Below are positions 8,008 through 16,586 of a stretch of 64,000 nt of DNA, piece by piece. This DNA is from Nitrosopumilus sp. (GTDB lineage: Archaea > Thermoproteota > Nitrososphaeria > Nitrososphaerales > Nitrosopumilaceae): contig NZ_JAILWM010000002.1 of the NCBI RefSeq assembly GCF_025698945.1, positions 102,680 to 166,679 on the forward strand, read 5' to 3'. Made by a program: the position numbers and the translations under genes. Every line of letters starts with the position of its first letter. Positions within the stretch are counted from its first letter, which is position 1. Below the pieces are notes generated by a model. That model was not told the DNA's origin. It made no database searches and worked only from the letters and a program-made list of their open reading frames with translations.

Positions 8008-9808
8008 TTTCCAACCATAATGCAGTAACTCTGTCCGGCTCAGTCATCAAAACATCTATCTTCCATATTTTGTGGCAGTCATCAGGCTGTGTTTTGTCAA
8101 TGTATGTTCCAGTTATCTCAAATGGTTTCAGATCAAATGTTGAAGATATAAAAAATTCAGTTCCGTTAGGTGCAACAAGTGGAGAACAAACCTTGTCATG
8201 TTCTGCAAATCCATCTGCATTATTCCAGTACGTCTGGTCTTTTGGAACAAAATCTATGTTCTTCTGATGTAAAATTTTGTTCCACAGATACGGAATTACA
8301 GTTTCAATGTGTTTTTCAATTGGTTCATCATATACTACATAGTCAACACTGACATCTTTTCCTACAATATGTTGAATTTCTTGTTTGACTGTCTTAAATG
8401 AATCAGAGTCTGTGTATTTTGATGCAATATCAACAATCAATACATCATCATAGGTTCCAAATCCCATAATCACATCCTTCATGAAATATGGTCCCAGATT
8501 CACATGGTTTTGGTATGCATTTTGCAGAGATTTTCTTGCATTAGTTAGTTGTATTTCTGAATCAGATGATCTTTCAGGTTCTGGTTCTGGTGGCATAGTT
8601 CTTTTTACTTCACATCCCTTGCTGACATCGCTGTAAATCCAGGCTGAAGGACAAGTACACTTGCCATCAATGCAGTCAGGCTCTGGAATAGGGTTTGGAT
8701 CAGGTTCTGTTTCCACTCCTTTTCCTGTGTAATTTGGGATCATACATTTGCCGTCCCATTGTCCTCCCAACATCTGGCATTTGTCAGATCTTTCCAAATT
8801 CATGCATTCGCCCGTTCCATCAAAGAATCCTCCACCATACAGTTCACACAAGAATCTAGGAATGTTCTTGTCTGCTTGTTCTTGGGGATCTGTGTCAATC
8901 CATCCCCTTTGAATCAGCTTTGGTATGGTTTTACTTTCAACGCATGAAGGAGAGCCGTCACGTTTTTGGATTAAGATCAAGTTGTCTTTGCATTGTATTT
9001 CATCAAAAGAAATTCCAGACTTGAACTGCTTTAATGGAGATTCTGCCAGTACAGAAAAGAACTGATTGCTAATAGAGAAATTAGACATTACTTTGTAGAC
9101 TCTACCATTTAGAAGATAGTTTCCAGCATCAGGTGTAAACTCCCATCCAGATACAGACAACCATTCACATGGTTGTGAATCTGCAGTAATGGTTTGATTC
9201 AGTACAATGTCTTTGTATGTTTTTCCCACTTGTTTGCTGATAAACACATCATACTCCAAGCTTGCACCAAACAATGTACCCATGTCTCTTTTAGCTGTAA
9301 ATTGTATCGGGGAGTTTGCAGTAAAGTTGTCTTGTTTTTTAATGCCGTTTTGCATCAGGGTATAATCAGAACCAATCATACGTGGTTTTGTAATTACAGA
9401 GTGTGTGTTACACTGCTTTGGGATAAGAAATGATTCTTTTGAATATGTATTGATGCCATCAAAAGATTCAATGTAAAACAACACCCTGTCTCCCACTTCA
9501 AATCCTTCATAGGGCAAAAGTCTACCAGGAGTGCTTACTGTTGGCTGCCGTACAGTAATGGTTTCAGGAATTTGTGTGTCTTTGACAGATTCTTCCACAG
9601 ACACAGTATATTCATCAAGAATCAATGGAAAATTTTCATTGTAGAGAGGCTGTTCAATTTCCAATTGATTTACAGATATTATGGTTCCAACAAAGATTAC
9701 TTGGCTTTCTTCTAGCAGTTCTTCTGGTGACTGTGGAAGCCATATTCCATAGGCAGTGCTTGCCGTAAAAAAAGAGCATACAATAAAAAACATTACAAAA
9801 TACTTCAT
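7997..9808 (-). CDS. Secreted multidomain surface protein
   Basis: About 603 residues from ATG 9808 (MKYFVMFF); a TTG five codons upstream is possible. A signal peptide ends near TAYG. The N-terminal ~100 residues (SQVIFVGTIISVNQ...VSVEESVKD...FEVGDRVLFYIES) resemble a secreted OB-like/beta domain. A middle region carries Cys-rich short repeats (ELYGGGFFDGTGEC, QMLGGQWDGKC) and a proline/glutamate linker (PDPNPIPEPDC). The C-terminal ~180 residues form another mixed domain. The start codon lies inside the palindrome at 9804-9818. The gene overlaps the next by 11 nt and follows a small zinc-ribbon gene. Function unknown. Confidence 0.75.
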   Translation of the reverse strand: MKYFVMFFIVCSFFTASTAYGIWLPQSPEELLEESQVIFVGTIISVNQLEIEQPLYNENFPLILDEYTVSVEESVKDTQIPETITVRQPTVSTPGRLLPYEGFEVGDRVLFYIESFDGINTYSKESFLIPKQCNTHSVITKPRMIGSDYTLMQNGIKKQDNFTANSPIQFTAKRDMGTLFGASLEYDVFISKQVGKTYKDIVLNQTITADSQPCEWLSVSGWEFTPDAGNYLLNGRVYKVMSNFSISNQFFSVLAESPLKQFKSGISFDEIQCKDNLILIQKRDGSPSCVESKTIPKLIQRGWIDTDPQEQADKNIPRFLCELYGGGFFDGTGECMNLERSDKCQMLGGQWDGKCMIPNYTGKGVETEPDPNPIPEPDCIDGKCTCPSAWIYSDVSKGCEVKRTMPPEPEPERSSDSEIQLTNARKSLQNAYQNHVNLGPYFMKDVIMGFGTYDDVLIVDIASKYTDSDSFKTVKQEIQHIVGKDVSVDYVVYDEPIEKHIETVIPYLWNKILHQKNIDFVPKDQTYWNNADGFAEHDKVCSPLVAPNGTEFFISSTFDLKPFEITGTYIDKTQPDDCHKIWKIDVLMTEPDRVTALWLENEN

Positions 9809-9818
9809 ACAGTATGAA
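9804..9818. promoter_or_regulatory. Palindrome TTCATAC-A-GTATGAA at start of surface-protein gene
   Basis: A 7-bp perfect inverted repeat around a single base overlaps the ATG (9806-9808 on the minus strand). The same palindrome, with 9-bp arms, occurs at 17916-17934 upstream of another secreted-protein gene. In both places a near-identical block containing CATTGAAAAGT lies about 10 bases farther upstream. This suggests a shared operator and promoter. Whether it is a protein-binding site or a product of duplicated 5' ends cannot be decided by reading. Confidence 0.5.
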
Positions 9819-9866
9819 ATCAATAACAGTCATTGAAAAGTGCTTCTGAGATTTTGTATCTAGTAT

Positions 9867-10124
9867 TCATTTAGTAAATTCCTCATATTCAATTTTCTCA
9901 CCACAGTATGGACAGTAATTCATTGGAAAAAATGCAATATTTCCATCCGTACTGATATCCTTAAAATGGAATTTTGCCCATTTTACATTCCATAACTGAA
10001 AATGCTTGTCATGCTCTTTGAGTTGTTTGCAACACCACCATGTTCTATGAGTATCAACACGAAATTCAGTGAATTTTTCACAAGTGGGATCATCAAAGTG
10101 TTTAGTATAAAATATCTTCAACAA
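9867..10124 (-). CDS. Small protein with C-terminal CPYCGEKIEY zinc motif
   Basis: 85 residues, cytoplasmic. The centre has a Trp- and Cys-rich segment (TWWCCKQLKEH), and the C-terminus reads NYCPYCGEKIEYEE, so a CC pair plus CxxC could bind zinc. It is a diverged paralogue of the protein at 22718-22951, which ends in DYCPFCGEKIEY. Both lie directly upstream of a secreted-protein gene on the same strand. Both have a CTTTATGAG(C/T)ATCA box 20-35 nt before the ATG. Function unknown. Confidence 0.7.
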   Translation of the reverse strand: MLKIFYTKHFDDPTCEKFTEFRVDTHRTWWCCKQLKEHDKHFQLWNVKWAKFHFKDISTDGNIAFFPMNYCPYCGEKIEYEEFTK

Positions 10125-10222
10125 ATAAATCTCAAATCATGATGCTCATAAAGACTTCTAACCTTGTACTTTTGTGTTGCATAGACATCAGAAATTAATT
10201 CGAATAATACCAACATGAATAA

Positions 10223-11650
10223 TTACTTTCGTAAAACAACTTCATAACCAATCTTTGCAGCATTTAATCTAACTTCAATATAGGGATCCTGCTCATAAAG
10301 AGATATCAACTCCTCCATACTATTCTCAAATTCTTTTTCTAGATTATTCAGATCATCAATTTTATCATCTAGAATTTTCTCCTTTTCATCCTCATAATCT
10401 TCTCGAATTTCAGCAATCGTGATGCTTAATTCTTCTTTGCTCATTCCAGGGCGTTGAGTATAATCCAAAGTAACTTTCTTTTCTTCAAGTTTTGATTGCA
10501 CTAGTGCTTCATCATATATTTTATCATAGAAGTTTTTTATCTCAATTTGCTTGTCTTCATAGTCTCGTCTCATGTCTTGTATTTGCAATGCAACCTCGTC
10601 AATTCTTTGGGAATTTTCTTTATTTTCGATGCTACTTGCAATATAATCCTCAGGATCGTGAATCTCAGCTAATCCCTGCTCTACCCAGTTATTGGCAGTA
10701 TCACCTAAAACACAGGAATATTTTTTTGTCTCCACCGTAAACACTACGATAAATCCATCATTGCATTTTGTCAACGGGGTAATCTCCTCTCTATCAAAAA
10801 TATTTTTTGAATCCCCAGTAATTTCACCCATTCCATGTCTTATCCACATCTCAGCAGTGGAAACAGACACACAAACATAATCACTTGCATGAAATCTATA
10901 CACAACTACATTTCCATCTCTGCATTCGGTATTGGCATTAGTCTTTCCAAGATCCTCCCAAGATACTTTATCATCAGGATTTGCCTGAAGATATGCCGGA
11001 TTTGTTCTATAATCCTCATAGTATTCTCTAAGTTTTTCACCAGTAAGTGGTGTATCAATGAACTGACCAGTTTTATCAAATAGAATCTGCTGCGAATAAT
11101 ATGCAAGATTTCGATTAACATTAAACTGTGAATTTGCCTCAATTAGTTCAATTCTTTTTGTTTCAGCAGCAGTAAGATATGCTTGAAGTGCATCACGTCT
11201 TGAACCGCCATCTGCAAGTACTTTCTTTAGGGCATCACGTCCAGCATTAACTTTTTGTTCCTTGAATTCAAACTGATCCCAAAAAACATCCTGAACTTGT
11301 GAATCTGAAATCTTATCCACAAAACGCTCAAAGGAGTTGTATGGTGAATAATACTCCCAAAGTTTTTCCCATTCAGCAAGATCCTGATTCAGTCTTGCTA
11401 GAGATTGTGCTCTTTTTGCTTCTAGTTCCTTTTGTTTTTCTAGAGAATCATAATTTCGCTGCTCAAGTTCTGCAATCCATTTTTTTGTTTGCTCTATCTT
11501 TCTTAAAATATCCTGAGCCACAGGATTGTTTGCCAAGTCTTCAGAAAGTGTTGTCTGCTCACTTGTTTCCACTGTTTGGGCATGTGCAGTATGAATAATG
11601 ACTCCAGAAAATAATACAAGTAACAGTGTAAAAACCAAAAATTTAGGCAT
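10223..11650 (-). CDS. Secreted coiled-coil protein with duplicated Cys module
   Basis: About 475 residues from ATG 11650 (MPKFLVFTLLLVLFSGV); a TTG five codons upstream is possible. A signal peptide ends near AHAQ. Long charged coiled-coil stretches flank a middle region (about 235-330) with two copies of a 35-40-residue module: CRDGNVVVYRF...YVCV...MWIRHGMGEI and CNDGFIVVFTV...YSCV...NWVEQGLAEI. Each has two cysteines that could form a disulfide. The C-terminal third is again coiled coil. It has its own upstream region of about 250 nt. A structural or envelope role is inferred. Confidence 0.75.
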   Translation of the reverse strand: MPKFLVFTLLLVLFSGVIIHTAHAQTVETSEQTTLSEDLANNPVAQDILRKIEQTKKWIAELEQRNYDSLEKQKELEAKRAQSLARLNQDLAEWEKLWEYYSPYNSFERFVDKISDSQVQDVFWDQFEFKEQKVNAGRDALKKVLADGGSRRDALQAYLTAAETKRIELIEANSQFNVNRNLAYYSQQILFDKTGQFIDTPLTGEKLREYYEDYRTNPAYLQANPDDKVSWEDLGKTNANTECRDGNVVVYRFHASDYVCVSVSTAEMWIRHGMGEITGDSKNIFDREEITPLTKCNDGFIVVFTVETKKYSCVLGDTANNWVEQGLAEIHDPEDYIASSIENKENSQRIDEVALQIQDMRRDYEDKQIEIKNFYDKIYDEALVQSKLEEKKVTLDYTQRPGMSKEELSITIAEIREDYEDEKEKILDDKIDDLNNLEKEFENSMEELISLYEQDPYIEVRLNAAKIGYEVVLRK

Positions 11651-11759
11651 CAATGATCGAAGCAATTCTTACTACTTGATAAATAATTCGCAGTAATACC
11701 ATGTATAGATATTAAAGATGTGGTGACTATACTTGAAATTTAGACACTATTCTTTGAGA

Positions 11760-11834
11760 TTATTCTTCATCAAGTATGGTCCATGACAATCCGTATAGTT
11801 GCTCCCAAGATTCAGATTTATTTTCATTTGACAT
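11760..11834 (-). CDS. Possible 24-residue small protein
   Basis: An ATG-initiated reading frame encodes 24 residues containing SWEQLYGLSW, ending in TAA, in the spacer between two surface-protein genes. The composition (acidic, two Trp, amphipathic) looks protein-like, but there is no supporting context, so it may be chance. No clear Shine-Dalgarno is seen. Confidence 0.3.
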   Translation of the reverse strand: MSNENKSESWEQLYGLSWTILDEE

Positions 11835-11906
11835 GTTTAGCATTGGTAAAATTTGCTTAAAACGCTAATGAACAAATGATCCATGCCATAATTTTTTGGT
11901 TTGAAG

Positions 11907-13052
11907 TTATATTGCCGTCTTGGATTTCCCACTTAAAATCAAATGGGATTCGCCTCTGTTAGTTTTGTATCCACCAGATGAGTCACTTGTCTCAAATGCC
12001 CTCAAATAGGCAGGATCTATGCCAGTCTGACCTTCATTTTTGTCATTTTTGAGTTTTCTATTACTTATCAAAAACATCACAATTCCACCAATTACTGCAA
12101 AGCCTGCCATTCCATACATTACAGTTGCAGGAAACTCATCAGTGTCAGGTTTCTGATTAACTAATGATTTCAAGCTTGTCTCAAACACATCATATCCATC
12201 AATTTCATTAGAATCAACATATCCTTCAAAGGAAATTGATGCGTCATCACGTGATTCTACAATTTTAATTTTGTATTGCTCATCAAGATTTTTTTCTTCA
12301 TTCCATAGTCTATCACCACAAAATCCTACTCCAATACTACACTCACCCATGGTGTAATGTGTAATTACATATTTTCCAGTATACTTGTATTCTACTGCAC
12401 CAGAAATGATTGCAGTGTTATCAAAAAGAGAATGCCATTTAGATAGTTGAAGTTTCTGAATTCCACTTGCATCAATTAATGGAATTTCTAATATTGAGAC
12501 ATCATAGAGTTTTTTTGAAACATCAGGAACCATTACATCTATTGCAGATTTTGGATTATTGATATCAAATGAACCATAATCAGTTTCAAGAATCATTGGT
12601 TCCTCAATTGATATTCCACGCCAATTTGCATCAATAGTTCTTTTTTCAAATGATTCTTTTAGAATATGGTTAGTGATGGTTGGGATTAACTCTACTTTGT
12701 ATTCAATTACTGCAGAATTCTCATTTCCTTGCAATTTTGCTTGATAGTTTATCTTAGCATCAGTAACTATTGCATTACTTGGAATTTCTTTTAGGTTTTG
12801 ATTTAATTGATGTAATAATTTATCCATTCCAGGTGTATTACTATCTGCTACAAAAGACACAGCATGTGTTTTTCCTCGTAACAATTCGGAGATTTGACCT
12901 CCATTAGGATATTCAATGTATATAATTCTCAAAAACTGGAAAGATGGTTCTACTAATTCATCATCAAAAAAGATGGCAGCATCAAGTTGTGCAGCTGATG
13001 CATATGGAATCATCCCAGCAAACAAAATAAATACAAAAATGACTTTTTTCAT
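11907..13052 (-). CDS. Type I membrane surface protein divergent from a wHTH regulator
   Basis: 381 residues from ATG 13052 (MKKVIFVFILFAGM). A signal peptide is cleaved near ASAAQ. An extracellular domain of about 300 residues follows, with one cysteine pair in the GECSIGVGFCGD loop. A C-terminal transmembrane helix (YGMAGFAVIGGIVMFLI) leads to a short basic cytoplasmic tail. The longer frame reading to 13133 is rejected because it adds a non-signal sequence and crosses the divergent gene's start. The 52-bp divergent spacer with repeated GGATATAT sites suggests control by the neighbouring regulator. Function unknown. Confidence 0.8.
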   Translation of the reverse strand: MKKVIFVFILFAGMIPYASAAQLDAAIFFDDELVEPSFQFLRIIYIEYPNGGQISELLRGKTHAVSFVADSNTPGMDKLLHQLNQNLKEIPSNAIVTDAKINYQAKLQGNENSAVIEYKVELIPTITNHILKESFEKRTIDANWRGISIEEPMILETDYGSFDINNPKSAIDVMVPDVSKKLYDVSILEIPLIDASGIQKLQLSKWHSLFDNTAIISGAVEYKYTGKYVITHYTMGECSIGVGFCGDRLWNEEKNLDEQYKIKIVESRDDASISFEGYVDSNEIDGYDVFETSLKSLVNQKPDTDEFPATVMYGMAGFAVIGGIVMFLISNRKLKNDKNEGQTGIDPAYLRAFETSDSSGGYKTNRGESHLILSGKSKTAI

Positions 13053-13053
13053 A

Positions 13054-13150
13054 CATATGTATCCATAGAAATGGATATATTCATTATTATCAAATACATA
13101 GAATATGACGGATATATCCACAGCCGCAAGCACTTCAATGGATATATTCA
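13054..13150. promoter_or_regulatory. Cluster of GGATATAT operator-like repeats
   Basis: Four related sites lie within about 100 bp between and into two divergent genes. They are ATGGATACATAT on the minus strand (13054-13065 region), ATGGATATATTC (13071-13082), the near-perfect palindrome CGGATATATCCA (13109-13120 region) and ATGGATATATTC (13138-13149). Repetition at this density suggests an autoregulatory binding region for the wHTH protein at 13105 or 13138. The TATATA content could also contribute core promoter elements. Confidence 0.5.
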
Positions 13151-13725
13151 GAGCTGTAGTTGAGCACGGGCCGCTTACACTGTATTCTGCAAATACAAAG
13201 ACACGAATGTCAATAGGTACAATTCACAGACACTTCAAGCAGTTAGAAAAATTAGGAAAAATTCGGGTTTATGATACAAACAAAAAAGGTAGAAAGAAGA
13301 TAGAATATGGTCCTACAATTTACGGGATGGTTAGCTTTTACAAACAAGACAAAGAATTTGCAGAAAAGATTGAAAACTATTATCTATTATGGATTGAAAA
13401 TAAGGAATTCCAAAAAGAGTTAGAATCAGAAGGATTTGATGTATCAATTAATAATTTAAAAAAATCAAAACATGTCTTTAGAAAATATATGGATTATTTT
13501 AGTGCTGTAGAAGAGCAGATTGAAAAAATAAAAAACGGTGATGATATCATTTCACGAAATCTTCAAATTATTTTTAGCTCAATGATGCTATCATCTAATC
13601 CACATTATGAAAAACTTTGGAAGGAATTGTATGCAGAACTTCCAGGAATGCAAAAAAGCTTGGAGGATCATATGAATACAATGATAAAATCATATAGAGA
13701 GTTTAAAAAATCTCTTAAAAAATAA
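13105..13725 (+). CDS. wHTH transcriptional regulator
   Basis: 206 residues. The N-terminal 75 residues form a winged helix: a helix (SMDIFRAVVEHG), HTH (TLYSANTKTRMSIGTIHRHFKQLEKLGKI) and a basic wing (YDTNKKGRKKIEYG). A helical C-terminal domain of about 130 residues, rich in aromatic and charged positions, is probably for dimerisation or sensing. ATG 13105 and ATG 13138 are both possible starts; the second would leave the whole operator cluster non-coding. It is divergent from the surface protein at 11907-13052 and overlaps the convergent CPBP gene by 11 nt. Confidence 0.75.
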   Translation: MTDISTAASTSMDIFRAVVEHGPLTLYSANTKTRMSIGTIHRHFKQLEKLGKIRVYDTNKKGRKKIEYGPTIYGMVSFYKQDKEFAEKIENYYLLWIENKEFQKELESEGFDVSINNLKKSKHVFRKYMDYFSAVEEQIEKIKNGDDIISRNLQIIFSSMMLSSNPHYEKLWKELYAELPGMQKSLEDHMNTMIKSYREFKKSLKK

Positions 13726-14386
13726 TCTCATTTGAAAATGAAAAAAGTATTGCAATAATAATCAGTGTTGTTGGCACAAGATACAAAAATGGATTGATTT
13801 TATTTTTCTTGTTTTGATATGCCAGATATAATATAATGCCTATAGAAATTGCCATGATTATATTTAGAACATCATTTACATCATTAATCACACTACACTG
13901 ACGCAATCCCAACATACAATAAAACATCAAAAATGAAAAATTCCATATGGAATGAAACAAAATTGCAAACCATCCTTTTTTGCTAATCCATGTACGTACA
14001 CTAAAAAAAATATGAGGAATGGTTAGTAAAAATCCCCCATATGCAAGAGTTTCAAATGAGAAAACACCTGAGCTAAAAAGATGAGTAACAGACCAAACAA
14101 CTCCAGTTCCCAAAAGGATCAGTGGATTTCCAGTCAAATAATACGGAATGCCAAAGAATACAGATTCCTCCAGCAATCCCGAGCTTAGTGCAAGTGAGAT
14201 TGAGACTGGAAATGAAGGTATTTCATAATCTGAAATTACACTAGTTGCAAAAAAAGAGCCCAAATACATCAGAATCAGGCTTAATCCATGATAGAATAGA
14301 CCCATTTTGAAGAGATAAAACACATTTGTTTTTTGGAATGGTTTTAGCCATGATCGGGGATTAAGATCATGAATTTCTGGAATCAT
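13715..14386 (-). CDS. CPBP-family intramembrane metalloprotease homologue
   Basis: 223 residues with about six hydrophobic segments. The three CPBP/Abi motifs are recognisable: LLEESVFFG (motif 1, glutamate pair at about 73-74), WSVTHLF (motif 2 His) and LFHSIWNF (motif 3 His-x3-Asn). Motif 1 is usually EExxxR; the Arg position is Phe here, so activity may be altered. The family cleaves or binds within membranes (CAAX-type proteases, bacteriocin immunity). It overlaps the convergent regulator by 11 nt. The substrate is unknown. Confidence 0.75.
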   Translation of the reverse strand: MIPEIHDLNPRSWLKPFQKTNVFYLFKMGLFYHGLSLILMYLGSFFATSVISDYEIPSFPVSISLALSSGLLEESVFFGIPYYLTGNPLILLGTGVVWSVTHLFSSGVFSFETLAYGGFLLTIPHIFFSVRTWISKKGWFAILFHSIWNFSFLMFYCMLGLRQCSVINDVNDVLNIIMAISIGIILYLAYQNKKNKINPFLYLVPTTLIIIAILFSFSNEIIF

Positions 14387-14435
14387 TAAATTTGGATTGA
14401 ATTTCTACAATAAATCCGCTCTTAATTACACTTGA

Positions 14436-15233
14436 TTAAGCATTGGATATATTTTCAAATGAATCTTCAGAGATATTTTTCTGAAATGTACCAATGACTC
14501 TGTTAAAAACAACAAATGAAATTGCAGCACCAATTCCTGCAAGAGCAATCATTGTAATGGTGAAATCAGCTCCTGTGAAATCAAGAATACTAGAGTATGG
14601 ATCAAGATAAGGAGTTCCAGAACCTGCAGCAGGATTTGAAACTACTGAATCGACTTTAGTTTTTGCCATATACAATGACTCATCTATTGTATTGACTAGT
14701 CCGGTTCCAGAAATTTTTACAGGTAAAGCAAATTCAGAATACCAATTCTTAATTGGATCAAGAAGACGGCTTTCAGCTGAAACCATTACCAATGATAAGG
14801 CAGTTATTGTTGAAACTAGTCCCATTCCAAAGAATTTTGAAATTGAATTAAAGGAGCGTACAAGAAGTTTGCTTTGCTTTGTTTTTTCAGTAATCTTGGA
14901 AGGAGTAATTATTATCGCAAGTTTTGATGCTTTGTAATAGTTCATGTCTCGTGCTTTGGAATTTTTTTCAGTTTTTGAAATTTTGATTAAATCAATATGT
15001 TGCATTTTATCCAAATAGTATTTTACAAGTTGTAGTGACATGCCAGTTTGTTGAGCAATTTCATTTGCAGTCATCTCACTGTGAAACAATAAATTCAAAA
15101 TTTCAATACTTGAATCATTAGAGATAATCTTTGCAAGAACTTTTAGCTTATCATCATCAATTGAGAAAACATTTACAGCATTGACTGTATCTAAAGTTTC
15201 ATCATTCATAGATGCTATATTATACGGCATCAT
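14436..15233 (-). CDS. Membrane-tethered ArsR-like transcriptional regulator
   Basis: 265 residues. The N-terminal half is a winged HTH of ArsR type (DDDKLKVLAKIISNDSSIEILNLLF, TANEIAQQTGMSLQLVKYYLDKM, a short wing). A transmembrane helix follows (MGLVSTITALSLVMVSAES, about 138-156), then a ~70-residue extracellular loop containing NPAAGSGTPYLDP, and a second transmembrane helix (FTITMIALAGIGAAISFVVF) with a short cytoplasmic tail. This topology suggests signalling from the envelope to DNA. It is divergent from the small membrane protein at 15302, which carries a matching NPHTGSGTP motif. Confidence 0.8.
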   Translation of the reverse strand: MMPYNIASMNDETLDTVNAVNVFSIDDDKLKVLAKIISNDSSIEILNLLFHSEMTANEIAQQTGMSLQLVKYYLDKMQHIDLIKISKTEKNSKARDMNYYKASKLAIIITPSKITEKTKQSKLLVRSFNSISKFFGMGLVSTITALSLVMVSAESRLLDPIKNWYSEFALPVKISGTGLVNTIDESLYMAKTKVDSVVSNPAAGSGTPYLDPYSSILDFTGADFTITMIALAGIGAAISFVVFNRVIGTFQKNISEDSFENISNA

Positions 15234-15301
15234 AGTATGTAAGGATTAGTAAAATAATAATTTCATCAAACCCTTTATGCAATTTTCACGTATTGTATTC
15301 A

Positions 15302-15613
15302 ATGAGTGAAAAGAAAACAATCATCGCAGCAGGAGTAATCTTGAGTATTTTGATAGTACCTTCTGCCAGCCTTGCATCGGCACAGTATGTTCCACATGAT
15401 GGAAAAACTGGGCTTGATGACCTAATGAGACTCTCAGAAGAGAGAGTCCGAATAGCAAATGAGAATCCCCATACAGGCTCTGGAACACCAATGTTTGCAG
15501 TAGATGGAGTTCTGGGAGCTCTACTCTTGTCAACAGGAGTATTTGGGGGAATTGCCTCAGCATTCTTTGTAAAGGGTCGCAAGGGAAAATATGCTGCAAT
15601 GGGAAGAGGATAG
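15302..15613 (+). CDS. Small type I membrane protein with GSGTP motif
   Basis: 103 residues from ATG 15302; an in-frame TTG at 15293 is less likely. A signal peptide (IIAAGVILSILIVPSASLASAQ) is followed by about 45 extracellular residues containing NPHTGSGTPMFAVDG. A single transmembrane helix (LGALLLSTGVFGGIASAFFV) and a basic tail end the protein. The juxtamembrane motif matches the one in the divergently encoded membrane regulator, so the two may interact or share an ancestral membrane hairpin. Function otherwise unknown. Confidence 0.75.
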   Translation: MSEKKTIIAAGVILSILIVPSASLASAQYVPHDGKTGLDDLMRLSEERVRIANENPHTGSGTPMFAVDGVLGALLLSTGVFGGIASAFFVKGRKGKYAAMGRG

Positions 15614-15770
15614 AATATTCTCTTTTCATTTTTATTTACAATCCAAAAATTTATTTTTAATATTTCAACATCATGGCATACCACAAGTTTGAGGGTACCA
15701 AGAAATAACTCCAAAACAATTCAGAATTATGCATACTGCAAGTAAGTTCAAGTACGTCCAAATGTCAAAT

Positions 15771-15808
15771 TCAGTTAAAGGAGAGCACCTACACTCTCCT
15801 CTAACTGA
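15771..15808 (+). repeat. Strong stem-loop, 15-bp arms
   Basis: TCAGTTAAAGGAGAG at 15771-15785 pairs with CTCTCCTCTAACTGA at 15794-15808 with one mismatch around an 8-base loop. It lies in the 250-bp spacer between two plus-strand membrane-protein genes, about 160 bp after the first stop. It has no following U-tract, so it may be a processed or stable RNA structure rather than a terminator. Confidence 0.55.
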
Positions 15809-15867
15809 AAATAAAATTAATCCTGATTTGATGGGACTCTCATGTATATTTTCAATTAATTCCTTGG

Positions 15868-16548
15868 ATGATTATGCTTAATCAATTAAAAAAAGATGAA
15901 TCAGTAATGATTTATGATAATCTAAAAGAAATGAAAAAAGACATTCCATCTAATGTTTCTAAAATAAAATCAAATATTTTGGCACCTACACATAGACTGG
16001 TAAAACCAATTGACTTTGCAATAATCAGCATAATCATTTTCTTGGCATTAGCAGTAATGTTTGTACCATCAGTATTTGGTTATTCTCAAGATGAAATTGA
16101 CAGAAACGGGATTAAAAAAATCACAGCAAATAACTTGGGTCAGGATACAACCAGAGTGACATTTGACTTTTGTCATAACAAGTATAGTATGAACTCTGTT
16201 GGAGCACTTGTAACATCAAATCTAGATAGTGTTCCAGTACCAATAGATGTAGGCAATATCAAATACAAACAATGTGTTACATATGGAACAAGGATCCTGT
16301 CTGACTCCAATTCGATAAAAGTGACATTGTTCAAACATGTTGAAATTGACTCGCTTGTATTATCATTTAACCAAAAAATTCATGACTTGAATAATAAATT
16401 AGCTCAAACCCAACAAAAAATCACATCATATGACAAGCTAGGTAAATCAACAGATGCTCTAATCAAAAATGCAAATTTGTTAGAAAAACAGATAAAATCT
16501 GCACAAATCAGTCTTAAAATGCTGATTATGATGAAGAATAGTCAATGA
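15868..16548 (+). CDS. Single-pass membrane protein with extracellular coiled coil
   Basis: 226 residues. A cytoplasmic N-terminal segment of about 50 residues precedes one transmembrane helix (FAIISIIIFLALAVMFVPSVF, about 51-71). An extracellular region follows with one likely disulfide (FDFCHNKY and IKYKQCVTY), then a coiled coil from about 170 to the end. It resembles other thaumarchaeal exported proteins with a beta domain of the type 'LGQDTTRVTFDFC..'. The family function is not known to me. Confidence 0.7.
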   Translation: MIMLNQLKKDESVMIYDNLKEMKKDIPSNVSKIKSNILAPTHRLVKPIDFAIISIIIFLALAVMFVPSVFGYSQDEIDRNGIKKITANNLGQDTTRVTFDFCHNKYSMNSVGALVTSNLDSVPVPIDVGNIKYKQCVTYGTRILSDSNSIKVTLFKHVEIDSLVLSFNQKIHDLNNKLAQTQQKITSYDKLGKSTDALIKNANLLEKQIKSAQISLKMLIMMKNSQ

Positions 16549-16586
16549 CTATGATGTTTTTATTTTAAAAAACATAATAAAAAACA

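Noticed and set aside
13053..13133. Extended N-terminus of the surface protein reading to 13133
   Set aside because: It would cross the divergent regulator start and place a non-signal sequence before an evident signal peptide that begins at ATG 13052.
15286..15714. Minus-strand 142-codon frame over the small GSGTP membrane protein
   Set aside because: The plus strand has a clear signal peptide, TM helix and tail; the antisense frame has no comparable features.
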